A stretch of 64,000 nucleotides of DNA from Caloranaerobacter sp. TR13 (lineage in GTDB: Bacteria; Bacillota; Clostridia; Tissierellales; Thermohalobacteraceae): positions 62,001-126,000 of the forward strand of contig NZ_JXLL01000002.1 of assembly GCF_001316435.1 (NCBI RefSeq). Direction: 5' to 3'. Each line of letters opens with the position of its first letter. The stretch's first letter is position 1. The notes under the pieces are model-generated. The model was not told the DNA's origin. It saw only the letters and a program-made list of their open reading frames with translations, and ran no database searches. Of the stretch, positions 29,474 through 36,878 are shown piece after piece. A program made the position numbers and the translations under genes.

Positions 29474-31156
29474 ATGTGGTGGAAGAATTCTATTATATAT
29501 GAAATATTTCCAAGAAGTTTCAAAGATAGCAATGGAGATGGTATAGGGGATATACAGGGGATTATATCTAAATTGGATTACTTAAAGGATTTGGGCGTAG
29601 ATGCAATTTGGCTTTGTCCAGTATATCCTTCACCTAATAATGACAGTGGATATGATGTAAGTGATTATTATGATATTTGGGATGAACTTGGAACTATGGA
29701 AGATATAGAAAAGCTAATTGTAGAAATGCATAAAAGAGATATGAAATTAATAATGGAATTGGTAGCTAATCATACTTCTGATGAACACGAATGGTTTATT
29801 GAATCAAGAAAATCTAAAGATAATCCATATAGAGATTATTATATCTGGAGACCAGGTAAAGATGGTAAAGAACCGAATAATTGGCTCTCAGCAAAGTTAG
29901 GTGGTTCTGTTTGGACTTATGATGATAATACAGACGAATATTATTTACATCTTTATTCATCTAAGCAGCCTGATTTAAATTGGGAAAACCTAAAGGTACG
30001 CCAAGAGGTATATAATATTATGCGTTTTTGGTTTGATAAGGGTGTAGATGGATTTAGGATGGATGTAATAAACAAGATAGCTAAAGCCCCTGGATTACCA
30101 GATGTAGAGAGGAAAGAAGGAGACAAAAGAAAATATCTACCTTGTGAAGAATACTATGAAAATTACCCTAAGGTTCACGATTATTTAAAGGAAATGAATA
30201 GAGAGGTATTATCGAAATATGAAAATAAATTAGCTATGGGGCAGACTTCTGGTGTTACACCAGAGCAGGCATATTTATATACCGGGGAAGATAGAGGTGA
30301 ATTGAACCTTTTTCTTCAGTTTGAACATATTGATATTGACAGAGGGTCAAATAACAAGAAATTGCCATTTAATGCATTAGAGTTTAAAAAGAGCTTAGCA
30401 AAGTGGCAGACAGCAATGGATGGAAAACTATGGAACACTTTATTCTTTGGCAGTCATGATACTTCTAGACCAGTTTCACACTACGGTAATGATAAAAAGT
30501 ATAGAGTTGAATCAGCTAAGATGTTGGCAACAATATTATTTACTTTAAAAGGAACACCTATAATATATCAAGGTGAAGAAATAGGTATGACAAATGTTAG
30601 ATTTGAAAGTATAGAAGATTATAGAGATATAAGAACTCATAATGTATATAGAGAAAGATATTTAGAAGGTGGAGAGAAGTTAGAGGATGTAATGCAAGAT
30701 ATTTGGGAATTGAGCCGTGATAATGCACGTACTCCAATGCAGTGGGATGATAGTGAAAATGCTGGTTTTACAAAGGGTAAGCCTTGGATAAAACCAAATC
30801 CAAATTATAAAGAAATAAATGTGCAAAAATCACTAGATGATAGTAATTCAATATTGCACTATTATAAAGAAATTATAAAGCTGCGTAAGAGTAATGAAGT
30901 ATTGTTATATGGAGATTTTAGATTGATATTTGAAGATGATCCAAACATTTTTGCTTATTTTAGAGAGTTAAATAAAAAGAAAGTGCTAGTTATTACAAAT
31001 TTCTCAGATAAGGATATAGAAATAAATCTTTCAAGAGAAATAAGAAAAATAGATAATTTTAAACTTTTGATTAGCAACTATGAAGTTAATGAAGCGAATA
31101 TAGAAAGCATAAAATTAAAACCATTTGAAGCAAGAGTATATGAATTTGGAGTGTAG
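29474..31156 (+). CDS. GH13_31-like alpha-glucosidase with acid/base Glu replaced by Gln
   Basis: 560 aa, the length of oligo-1,6-glucosidases, and alignable by eye along its whole length with that group (start WWKNSIIYEIFPRSFKDSNG; QGEEIGMTNVRFESI; end FEARVYEF). The nucleophile is present (FRMDV, Asp197) and the transition-state Asp329 too (GSHDTSR). But the acid/base position, normally GEMPGVT or similar, reads MGQTSGVTPEQ, giving Gln257. Region I reads MELVANH instead of MDLVVNH (Glu95), and the usual NNHDQPR is GSHDTSR. It is either inactive as a normal hydrolase or adapted to an unusual glucoside. Fourth enzyme of the sugar operon; cytosolic. Confidence 0.88.
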   Translation: MWWKNSIIYEIFPRSFKDSNGDGIGDIQGIISKLDYLKDLGVDAIWLCPVYPSPNNDSGYDVSDYYDIWDELGTMEDIEKLIVEMHKRDMKLIMELVANHTSDEHEWFIESRKSKDNPYRDYYIWRPGKDGKEPNNWLSAKLGGSVWTYDDNTDEYYLHLYSSKQPDLNWENLKVRQEVYNIMRFWFDKGVDGFRMDVINKIAKAPGLPDVERKEGDKRKYLPCEEYYENYPKVHDYLKEMNREVLSKYENKLAMGQTSGVTPEQAYLYTGEDRGELNLFLQFEHIDIDRGSNNKKLPFNALEFKKSLAKWQTAMDGKLWNTLFFGSHDTSRPVSHYGNDKKYRVESAKMLATILFTLKGTPIIYQGEEIGMTNVRFESIEDYRDIRTHNVYRERYLEGGEKLEDVMQDIWELSRDNARTPMQWDDSENAGFTKGKPWIKPNPNYKEINVQKSLDDSNSILHYYKEIIKLRKSNEVLLYGDFRLIFEDDPNIFAYFRELNKKKVLVITNFSDKDIEINLSREIRKIDNFKLLISNYEVNEANIESIKLKPFEARVYEFGV

Positions 31157-31160
31157 TAAA

Positions 31161-31785
31161 ATGGGGAAAGTAGTGAATAATCTAACTAACATCTTAGCAG
31201 AGAATTTATTAGGAGAAAATGAATTTGAAAACATTAATAAAGAGCAAAGTGATGTGAAAAAATTCATATTATCTATGCTGTTTTTATCAAATGGAAAATA
31301 CAAAAATGAAACTAAAAAAATATTAAAGGCATATAAAATATTTTGAAAAAGTTTTTGATAAAGTATCTAATGAGTTGAAAAGGGATTGTAGTAACTGGGA
31401 AAGTAGATTTATAGATAAAACTATAATAGATAAGAAAAAAGAGATAAGTAGTTGTTTTTTTCTGAGAATACATTAGAAATAGATGAAGAAACTATTTACA
31501 GGTTGTTTTATAACCCAAATACCATATACTATCACATGTTTTAGAGCATTGTTTAAAGCTTATAAGCTAGCTAAAGTAAATGAAAGAGATGCAAAAATAT
31601 TTTTAGATAATATTGTTAATAGGATGCCTGAGGTATATGAAAAAATTGAATCAGGATATTATCTGAGACTATATAATGAAGACAAAGAAGCTTGGAATAT
31701 ATATTATGATATTTTAATCAATAAGAAAACAAGCGATTATAAGGATATTGCTTGGGAAATAGTCAAAGATTGTAAGGTTAATTAA
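31161..31785 (+). pseudogene. Frameshifted remnant of a ~200-aa protein of unknown family
   Basis: Beginning at ATG 31161 (MGKVVNNLTNILAENLLGEN) the coding sense moves through at least three frame changes. They fall near 31340 (after AAAATATTTTG), in the T run near 31455 and at ACATGTTTTAGAG near 31535. The last frame ends LRLYNEDKEAWNIYYDILIN...DCKVN at 31785. Joined, the pieces give one continuous charged helical protein without a domain I recognise. Several shifts in homopolymers suggest real decay, though sequencing error cannot be excluded. It follows the GH13 gene by four bases and may once have been the last gene of that operon. Confidence 0.55.
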
Positions 31786-31802
31786 ATCCCCTTTTTATAT
31801 AA

Positions 31803-31841
31803 GAAGAATACAGGAGTAATCCCTGTATTCTTCTCTATTTA
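31803..31841 (+). terminator. Terminator at the end of the sugar operon
   Basis: A 12-bp stem GAAGAATACAGG/CCTGTATTCTTC (31803-31814, 31822-31833) followed by TCTATTTA. Confidence 0.75.
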
Positions 31842-31868
31842 CCAATCAAAATGAAATTCTAAAAAATA

Positions 31869-31952
31869 TTGACATATAAAACCAATTATAGTAATATATT
31901 AGAAATATCTAAAAACGCCTATTGTGCTTGATTGTACAATAGATATTTTTTT
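31869..31952 (+). ncRNA. Promoter followed at once by a terminator (possible short transcript)
   Basis: TTGACA (31869-31874), 17 bases, TAATAT (31892-31897). Only ~25 bases further a hairpin CTATTGT/ACAATAG (31919-31925, 31936-31942) is followed by ATATTTTTTTA. A start near 31904 would give a transcript of ~50 bases. It contains no ORF. It could be a tiny RNA, a decoy, or a leftover of a rearranged leader. Confidence 0.3.
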
Positions 31953-32065
31953 ATAATCCGTAGGAAATTATATCTCATATTAAGTTGTGGGTAATTTTAA
32001 ATATAATTTCAGTAATGGATTTCAACAAAATCTACCTTATATAATTTATTTAAATCGAAGGTTTT

Positions 32066-32112
32066 GTTCTAAATTAAAAGAACTTTTATTTTAGAACTAA
32101 TAGTAATATAAT
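32066..32112 (+). promoter_or_regulatory. Inverted repeat and -10 element before the DUF134 gene
   Basis: GTTCTAAATTAAAAG (32066-32080) pairs with CTTTTATTTTAGAAC (32083-32097) with one mismatch, directly before TATAAT (32107-32112). The repeat covers the expected -35 region, so it may be an operator. Confidence 0.45.
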
Positions 32113-32146
32113 AAATAGTATAAACATAAAAGCAGGAGGTAGTTAA

Positions 32147-32644
32147 ATGCCGAGACCTATCAAATGGAGAAGGATTGAAAATCTGCCAGAGTACGAATAT
32201 TTTGTACCTATTAATGTAGCTAATTGCGAATTGGAAGAAAATATTCTTAAAGTTGAAGAATTAGAAGCTATAAGACTTAAAGATTTAGAAGGATTAGATC
32301 AAGAAACATGTGCTAAGAGGATGGAGGTTTCAAGACAAACCTTCCAAAGAATTTATAATGAAGCTAAGATGAAGATAGCAGACAGCTTGGTTAATGGAAA
32401 AGCTATAAGGATAAGAGGAGGAAACTATACACAAAATATATGTGTATTTGTTTGCAGTGAATGTGGGACAAAATGGGAAAATAGAGTAGAAGATATTCAT
32501 GAAGATGAAATAAAGTGTCCTGAATGTGGTTCAAAAGATTTTTACTGTACAGATAAACCTGGAAGAAGTTTTTGTCAAAAAAGGTGTAGAGGAAGAGGAA
32601 GAGGCTTAAGAAAACATAGAAGATGTGAGATTAACAATGAATAA
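32147..32644 (+). CDS. DUF134 family DNA-binding protein with zinc ribbon
   Basis: 165 aa. N-terminal MPRPIKWRRIENLP and the sigma-like helix-turn-helix (EELEAIRLKDLEGLDQETCAKRMEVSRQTFQRI, ~43-76) are the DUF134 signature. A C-terminal zinc ribbon with two pairs of cysteines (CSECG ~103-107, CPECG ~125-129) and a Cys/Arg-rich tail follow. Members are thought to be regulators and lie beside small Gly/Arg-rich DUF5320 or NifX-type proteins, as here. GCAGGAGGTAG precedes the ATG. It may recognise the inverted repeat at 32066 or the direct repeats at 32710. Confidence 0.88.
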   Translation: MPRPIKWRRIENLPEYEYFVPINVANCELEENILKVEELEAIRLKDLEGLDQETCAKRMEVSRQTFQRIYNEAKMKIADSLVNGKAIRIRGGNYTQNICVFVCSECGTKWENRVEDIHEDEIKCPECGSKDFYCTDKPGRSFCQKRCRGRGRGLRKHRRCEINNE

Positions 32645-32658
32645 TTTTGTTACCAATT

Positions 32659-32694
32659 GACTCTGTATTAATAATTAATGCAGAGTCTTTTTTT
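32659..32694 (+). terminator. Terminator after the DUF134 gene
   Basis: GACTCTG/CAGAGTC stem (32659-32665, 32681-32687), extended inward by ATTAA/TTAAT, then seven T residues. Confidence 0.85.
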
Positions 32695-32705
32695 AAAAAA
32701 AGTTA

Positions 32706-32758
32706 TTGACATATGCCCAAAACAGAATTATAATAAAATTAGAAATGAGCATATGCTA
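32706..32758 (+). promoter_or_regulatory. Promoter of the DUF5320 gene with flanking CATATGC repeats
   Basis: TTGACA (32706-32711), 17 bases, TATAAT (32729-32734): a consensus sigma-A promoter. CATATGC occurs twice as a direct repeat, inside the -35/spacer (32710-32716) and downstream of -10 (32751-32757), each followed by an A-rich AAAAC stretch. The second sits in the perfect palindrome AGCATATGCT (32749-32758). Confidence 0.6.
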
Positions 32759-32782
32759 AAAACAATCAAAGGAGGGCTTATA

Positions 32783-33121
32783 ATGCCAAAAGGTGATAGA
32801 ACAGGTCCAATAGGAGCAGGACCAATGACTGGAAGAAAAATGGGTTATTGTGCAGGAAATGATGCTCCAGGATATATAAGTGCAGGATACGGAAGAGGTT
32901 ATGGTAGAGGATTTGGCAAAGGATTAGGTAGAGGTTGCGGAAGAGGATTCGGCAGAGGATACGGAAGAGGCTTTGGCTTTGGATGGAGAACTATGTTTTA
33001 TGATGCACCATCAAAAGAAGAATTAAAGGGATATATAAATGAAGAAGTAAAATTTCTTAAAAGCCAATTAGATAGTCTAGAAAAAAGATTAAAAGAACTT
33101 GACGGAAAAGAAGAAGCCTAG
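32783..33121 (+). CDS. DUF5320 family small Gly/Arg-rich protein
   Basis: 112 aa from the ATG at 32783, chosen for AAAGGAGGG just upstream and the family start MPKGDRTGPIGAGPMTGRKMGYCAG. A longer frame upstream runs through the promoter and is rejected. The middle is a run of Gly-Arg-Gly repeats with Tyr/Phe (GRGYGRGFGKGLGRGCGRG), and the C-terminus is a short coiled coil (KSQLDSLEKRLKELD). Function unknown; the family sits beside DUF134 regulators and dinitrogenase-cofactor-type proteins, which suggests a role with metal clusters. Its stop lies inside a bidirectional hairpin. Confidence 0.88.
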   Translation: MPKGDRTGPIGAGPMTGRKMGYCAGNDAPGYISAGYGRGYGRGFGKGLGRGCGRGFGRGYGRGFGFGWRTMFYDAPSKEELKGYINEEVKFLKSQLDSLEKRLKELDGKEEA

Positions 33122-33144
33122 GTCTATTAACCTAGGCTTCTCTA
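33111..33144. terminator. Bidirectional terminator between convergent genes
   Basis: AGAAGCCTAGGT/ACCTAGGCTTCT around the stop of the DUF5320 gene. T-rich sequence follows on both sides, so it can serve the EamA gene on the minus strand as well. Confidence 0.75.
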
Positions 33145-33150
33145 ATATTG

Positions 33151-34029
33151 TTATACTTTTTTAATAATAGCTATAACTAAAGACATTATTATAAGTCCAC
33201 TTCCAATGAGTCCTCTTAATAAAATTGTTTCATGGATAAAGATATATGCAAGAATTAACGTAAATAAAGGCTCTCCTAAAAGGATAATTCCTACACTTTC
33301 AGGACTTGCAACTTTCTGAGCTTTTGTTTGAAGATACATAGTTAGTCCTGTGCCGAATACACCGATTATAATAATTACAATAATATTTTTTATTAATAAA
33401 GTAAGATTAAGACCTTCAGAAAAAATACTGAAAAACAGACTAGATATTGTAACAATTAGTAATTGTATAAATGAAAGAATGTGATTATCTTTATCATTAC
33501 CGTATTTATCCAATATGATAATGTAAATAGTGTAGACAAAGGCACAACCTATAACAAGAATATCACCAAAATTCAAATTACCGCCATTCATACCTGATAT
33601 TAAATAAAGCCCCAAAATAGAAGATACTATACAAATGATAGTCCAAAATGTAGGCATACGTTTCTTCATAAAAGCTTGGAATATTGGTATAAATAATACA
33701 GACAATGCTGCTAAGAAACCAGACTTTGAAGCACTTGTACGTTCAAGACCTAATATATATAAACCATACACAGCGAAAATTAGAAGCCCTAAAACAAACC
33801 CAATTTTCAAATCTTCTTTTTCTATTTTTAAAATTTTTTTAGGAGAGAATAGAAATAAAGTTAATGAAGCAATAAAAAACCTTCCTAATAATAAATGGAA
33901 CGGAGGTATTTTATTTATATACATTTTTAAAAGAATTGTACTAATTCCCCACATAAATGAGACAAATGTTAGCTCTAAGTAAGCTATATATTTTGAATTA
34001 TCTTTTTTTGCTGTTAACAATCTCTCCAT
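33151..34029 (-). CDS. EamA/DMT family transporter
   Basis: 292 aa with ten hydrophobic helices in two homologous halves (EamA repeat). Typical stretches are FVSFMWGISTILLKMYI at the N-terminus and SPESVGIILLGEPLFTLILAYIF near 235-258. The inner-membrane carrier family exports or imports small metabolites or drugs; no substrate is indicated. It is a single gene transcribed towards the DUF5320 gene. GGAGTGATATAA precedes the ATG. Confidence 0.9.
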   Translation of the reverse strand: MERLLTAKKDNSKYIAYLELTFVSFMWGISTILLKMYINKIPPFHLLLGRFFIASLTLFLFSPKKILKIEKEDLKIGFVLGLLIFAVYGLYILGLERTSASKSGFLAALSVLFIPIFQAFMKKRMPTFWTIICIVSSILGLYLISGMNGGNLNFGDILVIGCAFVYTIYIIILDKYGNDKDNHILSFIQLLIVTISSLFFSIFSEGLNLTLLIKNIIVIIIIGVFGTGLTMYLQTKAQKVASPESVGIILLGEPLFTLILAYIFIHETILLRGLIGSGLIIMSLVIAIIKKV

Positions 34030-34234
34030 TTATATCACTCCAAAAGCAGATTTCTACTGACTTAAACATTATATCATAACTAATAGTATTTAAGATGAAA
34101 AATTATATTAGCAATATTACAAAAGTCAGAAAAAAGAAAAAAATCCGACAAAAAATAACAGAAAAATTTTGAAAATTATGATAAAATAATATATGACGAT
34201 ATGTATAACGTACTGTTTTTGGGGGAGTGATTAA

Positions 34235-35005
34235 ATGAAAGATATTGAATTGTTAAGTCCAGGACAGAGACTGAAGAGGATTAGAAAAATTTTAGATGTT
34301 AAGCAGGAAGAACTGGCGGGGGAGAAATTTTCTAAAAATTACATTTCTATGTTTGAAAACGATAAAAGAAAAATAAACATAATTAATGCAATTTATCTTT
34401 CGGATAAGATTAATAAGTTAGCTAAACAAAAAGGCATTGATATAGATGTAAGTGCTTCTTTGTTTCTGAAAACTGAAAAAGATATGGCTAAGGATAAGTG
34501 TTTAGAGGGGATTACATATGTTGAATCAAGAAAAAATATAAGTGTTTATGAAATAAATTCATGTTTATATAACGTTATACTATTGTCAAACAAATATAAT
34601 TTAGATGAATATAAAGCTAAAGCATTATTTTTAAAAGCCGAAAATGAGCTTTTAAGAAGTCATTTTAGTTGTGCTACTACATTGTTTTTAGAGTCAATAA
34701 TTTATTATTCTAAAATAGAAGATTATGTATCTATTTCTGATGTATATAAATATGTAGGAATAATATTATATAACGAAGGTAACTTTAATGAAGGATTAAT
34801 TTACTTAAATTTGGCAGAAAGTATGCTAGTTAGGAGTAAAGAGATAGATAACTCAAGAATGGAAGATATTAAATATCGTAAAGCTCTTATGTTCTATAAA
34901 TTAGGACAATATGAAATGGCTAGTAGTATTATACAAAAAATAAGTAATATAAATGACAAATTATTAGAACTATCAAACAAGATAAACAGTTTTATAGCTA
35001 GTTAA
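34235..35005 (+). CDS. XRE-family regulator with TPR-like C-terminal domain
   Basis: 256 aa. Helix-turn-helix of Cro/CI type at 8-62 (LSPGQRLKRIRKILDVKQEEL...NYISMFENDKR), then helical repeats (~100-250) of TPR type. This matches peptide-responsive or stress regulators (Rgg/PlcR-like) in layout. Some other Clostridia proteins of this kind regulate a neighbouring gene; here both neighbours point away or converge, so the target is unclear. GGGGGAGTG precedes the ATG. Confidence 0.85.
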   Translation: MKDIELLSPGQRLKRIRKILDVKQEELAGEKFSKNYISMFENDKRKINIINAIYLSDKINKLAKQKGIDIDVSASLFLKTEKDMAKDKCLEGITYVESRKNISVYEINSCLYNVILLSNKYNLDEYKAKALFLKAENELLRSHFSCATTLFLESIIYYSKIEDYVSISDVYKYVGIILYNEGNFNEGLIYLNLAESMLVRSKEIDNSRMEDIKYRKALMFYKLGQYEMASSIIQKISNINDKLLELSNKINSFIAS

Positions 35006-35008
35006 AAA

Positions 35009-35038
35009 AACAGGGAAATTAAAGCCCCTGTCTTTTTA
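35009..35038. terminator. Bidirectional terminator
   Basis: ACAGGG (35010-35015)/CCCTGT (35026-35031) with T runs on both strands, between the convergent XRE regulator and the PII-like gene. Confidence 0.8.
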
Positions 35039-35395
35039 TGCTTTATTTTTTTCTATACCAAAACCGTAACATTCTGATACGGGAACAACAAATACGAAAC
35101 CTATTCCAGGATTATTTATATAGTCTAATTCCTCATTTATAGCTTGTATCGCTTTTCTTAATTTTTCTTCATCTCTGATAACACTTATAATAGTTTTGTT
35201 GTAAGGTCTATTACCTTCTATCATTCTTCTAATGCTTGAGAAAATAGGAACTTCCACATTGTGTTGAAGAAGCACTTTCCCCATACCAACGCTATCGATT
35301 ACAGTAGCACCTACTCCTATTTCGAAAAATCTTTCAAGAATTGCATCAAGTTTATATATTTCATTTATAACAACAAATAAAGCGTACAACCCCAA
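35036..35395 (-). CDS. PII-like signalling protein
   Basis: 119 aa. The fold pattern is that of PII-like proteins: first strand GLYALFVVIN, helix (YKLDAILERFFEIGV), strand (GATVIDSVGMG), a T-loop-sized segment, and a second beta-alpha-beta unit (NKTIISVIRDEEKLRKAIQAINEEL) closing with GIGFVFVVPV. The uridylylated Tyr context of GlnB is absent. PII-like proteins next to transporters often bind nucleotides such as AMP, ADP or c-di-AMP and gate the partner. It lies 12 bases after the antiporter gene, so it most likely regulates that antiporter. Confidence 0.75.
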   Translation of the reverse strand: MGLYALFVVINEIYKLDAILERFFEIGVGATVIDSVGMGKVLLQHNVEVPIFSSIRRMIEGNRPYNKTIISVIRDEEKLRKAIQAINEELDYINNPGIGFVFVVPVSECYGFGIEKNKA

Positions 35396-35407
35396 TACCT
35401 CCTTTAA

Positions 35408-36580
35408 TTAGACATTACACTCCTTAGCTTTTATTATAGCATTTTTGGTTGCAATAGGTCCTATAATTTCTGTAATAATTGTTGTAGCTAGAAGTATTGT
35501 AATTACAATAGAACCTAGTTGAGTTCCAGGGAACTCTCTGCTTACTATAATTGCTAAACCTACTGCTACCCCTACTTGAGATAAAAGTCCAAAACCTAGA
35601 TATTTTCTTACACTAAGAGGAGCTTTTGATACCATACCACCAATTGAAGCACCTAACACTTTTCCTAAGATTCTAAATACAAGATATGCAATACCAATTA
35701 AACCTATGTGTGGTAATAAAGCAATATCAAGTCTTGAACCAGCAAGTGTAAAGAATGCCGCTATTATAGGTGGTGAAAACATCTCGATTGAAGAGAATGC
35801 TCTTCTGCTATTAGAAGAAATATTAGCAACTATAATACCAAGTGTCATTGCTGATAATAATGGAGATAGATTGTATTTTAAAGCAACTCCTATAAGCAAT
35901 ATGATAACTCCTGTTGTGAATGGCAACATTTCATTTTCTTTTTTAGATATCTTAATTAGATAAGCTAAAAGTATACCTGCTATGCAGCCTGCTAGTAATG
36001 ATAAAACTATTTCAGTAATTGGATGAACTAAAACTTTATAAACTGTAACAACTTCATGTTTGATAAATACTTTTGAGATTGAAGAAGCCACTGCATAAAT
36101 CATTAGACATATTGCATCGTCAACTGCTACTACGCCCAAAAGGGTACTTGTCAAAGGTCCCTTTGCATTGTATTCTTTTAATACCATAACTGTTGCAGCA
36201 GGTGCAGTTGCTGAAGATACTGCTCCTAATATTAGTGCTGTACCGATCCCCTGTTTTAATAGAAGCATTATTGAAGTTACGAGTATAAATGCCCCCATTG
36301 ATTCACAAGCAGCTATTATAAAAATTGGTTTGCCTAGTTTTTTTATTACAGGTATTTTCAGTTCGCTTCCTATGTTAAATGCGATTATACCTAATGCAAG
36401 GTCGCTTAAAAAAGACAACTTTTCTATCATTTCACTATTTACAATATTTAAGCCAGACTTTCCGACTATAAGCCCTGCTATTATATATCCAGCAACAGCA
36501 GGAATTTTATATTTGTTCATAAGTTGTCCAAATAATATACCTAAAACTAGTGCAATACCTAGGCTCATAAAAGGATTCAT
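35408..36580 (-). CDS. Cation:proton antiporter (CPA2-type)
   Basis: 390 aa with about 12-13 membrane helices. Recognisable CPA features: KYKIPAVAGYIIAGLIVGKSGL near the N-terminus, LSDLALGIIAFNIGSEL, and SSATAPAATVMVLKEYNAKGPLTSTLLGVVAVDDAICLMIYA (~140-180), where VDDA holds the ion-binding Asp pair. It exchanges Na+ or K+ for protons across the membrane. No TrkA-N regulatory domain is fused; the PII-like protein downstream may do that job. Its start overlaps the stop of a 40-aa membrane peptide (ATGA). Confidence 0.9.
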   Translation of the reverse strand: MNPFMSLGIALVLGILFGQLMNKYKIPAVAGYIIAGLIVGKSGLNIVNSEMIEKLSFLSDLALGIIAFNIGSELKIPVIKKLGKPIFIIAACESMGAFILVTSIMLLLKQGIGTALILGAVSSATAPAATVMVLKEYNAKGPLTSTLLGVVAVDDAICLMIYAVASSISKVFIKHEVVTVYKVLVHPITEIVLSLLAGCIAGILLAYLIKISKKENEMLPFTTGVIILLIGVALKYNLSPLLSAMTLGIIVANISSNSRRAFSSIEMFSPPIIAAFFTLAGSRLDIALLPHIGLIGIAYLVFRILGKVLGASIGGMVSKAPLSVRKYLGFGLLSQVGVAVGLAIIVSREFPGTQLGSIVITILLATTIITEIIGPIATKNAIIKAKECNV

Positions 36581-36699
36581 AAATAACCACCTCTTTTGAT
36601 ATGATTTGCATAGAAAATAAAACCAAAATTAATAAATATATCCAATAAATAGAACATAAAAAACGCACTTTTGAAGTAGTGCATTTTAGGCCCACTCAT
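36577..36699 (-). CDS. 40-aa single-span membrane peptide coupled to the antiporter
   Basis: On the minus strand AGGAG, seven bases, then ATG opens a 40-codon frame: MSGPKMHYFKSAFFMFYLLD, then IFINFGFIFYANHIKRGGYL and TGA. Residues ~11-31 form one membrane helix followed by a basic end. The stop shares ATGA with the antiporter start, so translation is coupled; the antiporter's own Shine-Dalgarno lies inside this frame. It may be a small subunit or regulator of the antiporter. An alternative is a pure leader ORF. I recognise no family. Confidence 0.6.
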   Translation of the reverse strand: MSGPKMHYFKSAFFMFYLLDIFINFGFIFYANHIKRGGYL

Positions 36700-36790
36700 T
36701 ATAGTACTCCTATTATATAAATAAGTAAAACTTCAAAAAAGGCAGTAATTTATAAAATATTTTGATATTAGGCGATTATTTAGTATTAAC

Positions 36791-36827
36791 TAGGTATGTA
36801 ATACCTATACTATTTTATTCTAGGTAT
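36791..36827. promoter_or_regulatory. Palindromic TAGGTAT/ATACCTA site, possible operator
   Basis: TAGGTAT (36791-36797), GTA, ATACCTA (36801-36807) is a perfect interrupted palindrome. A third TAGGTAT copy lies at 36821-36827. It sits about 90 bases upstream of the small membrane peptide on the minus strand. Confidence 0.45.
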
Positions 36828-36841
36828 TGCTATTAAAGTTG

Positions 36842-36878
36842 ATGAAAAAAACAAAAAATGTGACTAGAGGTCACATTT
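36842..36878 (-). terminator. Terminator of the Rossmann-MCP gene
   Basis: On the minus strand AAATGTGAC/GTCACATTT with a five-base loop, then TTTTTTGTTTTTTT. The stem overlaps the stop codon. Confidence 0.88.

Noticed and set aside
32678-32782. Longer N-terminus for the DUF5320 protein
   Set aside because: The frame runs through a terminator tail and a consensus promoter; the family begins at MPKGDRTGP.
36507-36695. 62-aa minus-strand frame overlapping the antiporter start
   Set aside because: It has no good RBS and runs into the antiporter gene in another frame; the 40-aa frame with RBS and ATGA coupling is preferred.
36600-36870. Possible ion- or c-di-AMP-responsive riboswitch before the antiporter
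   Set aside because: I see palindromes and a small ORF but none of the conserved motifs of a known riboswitch.
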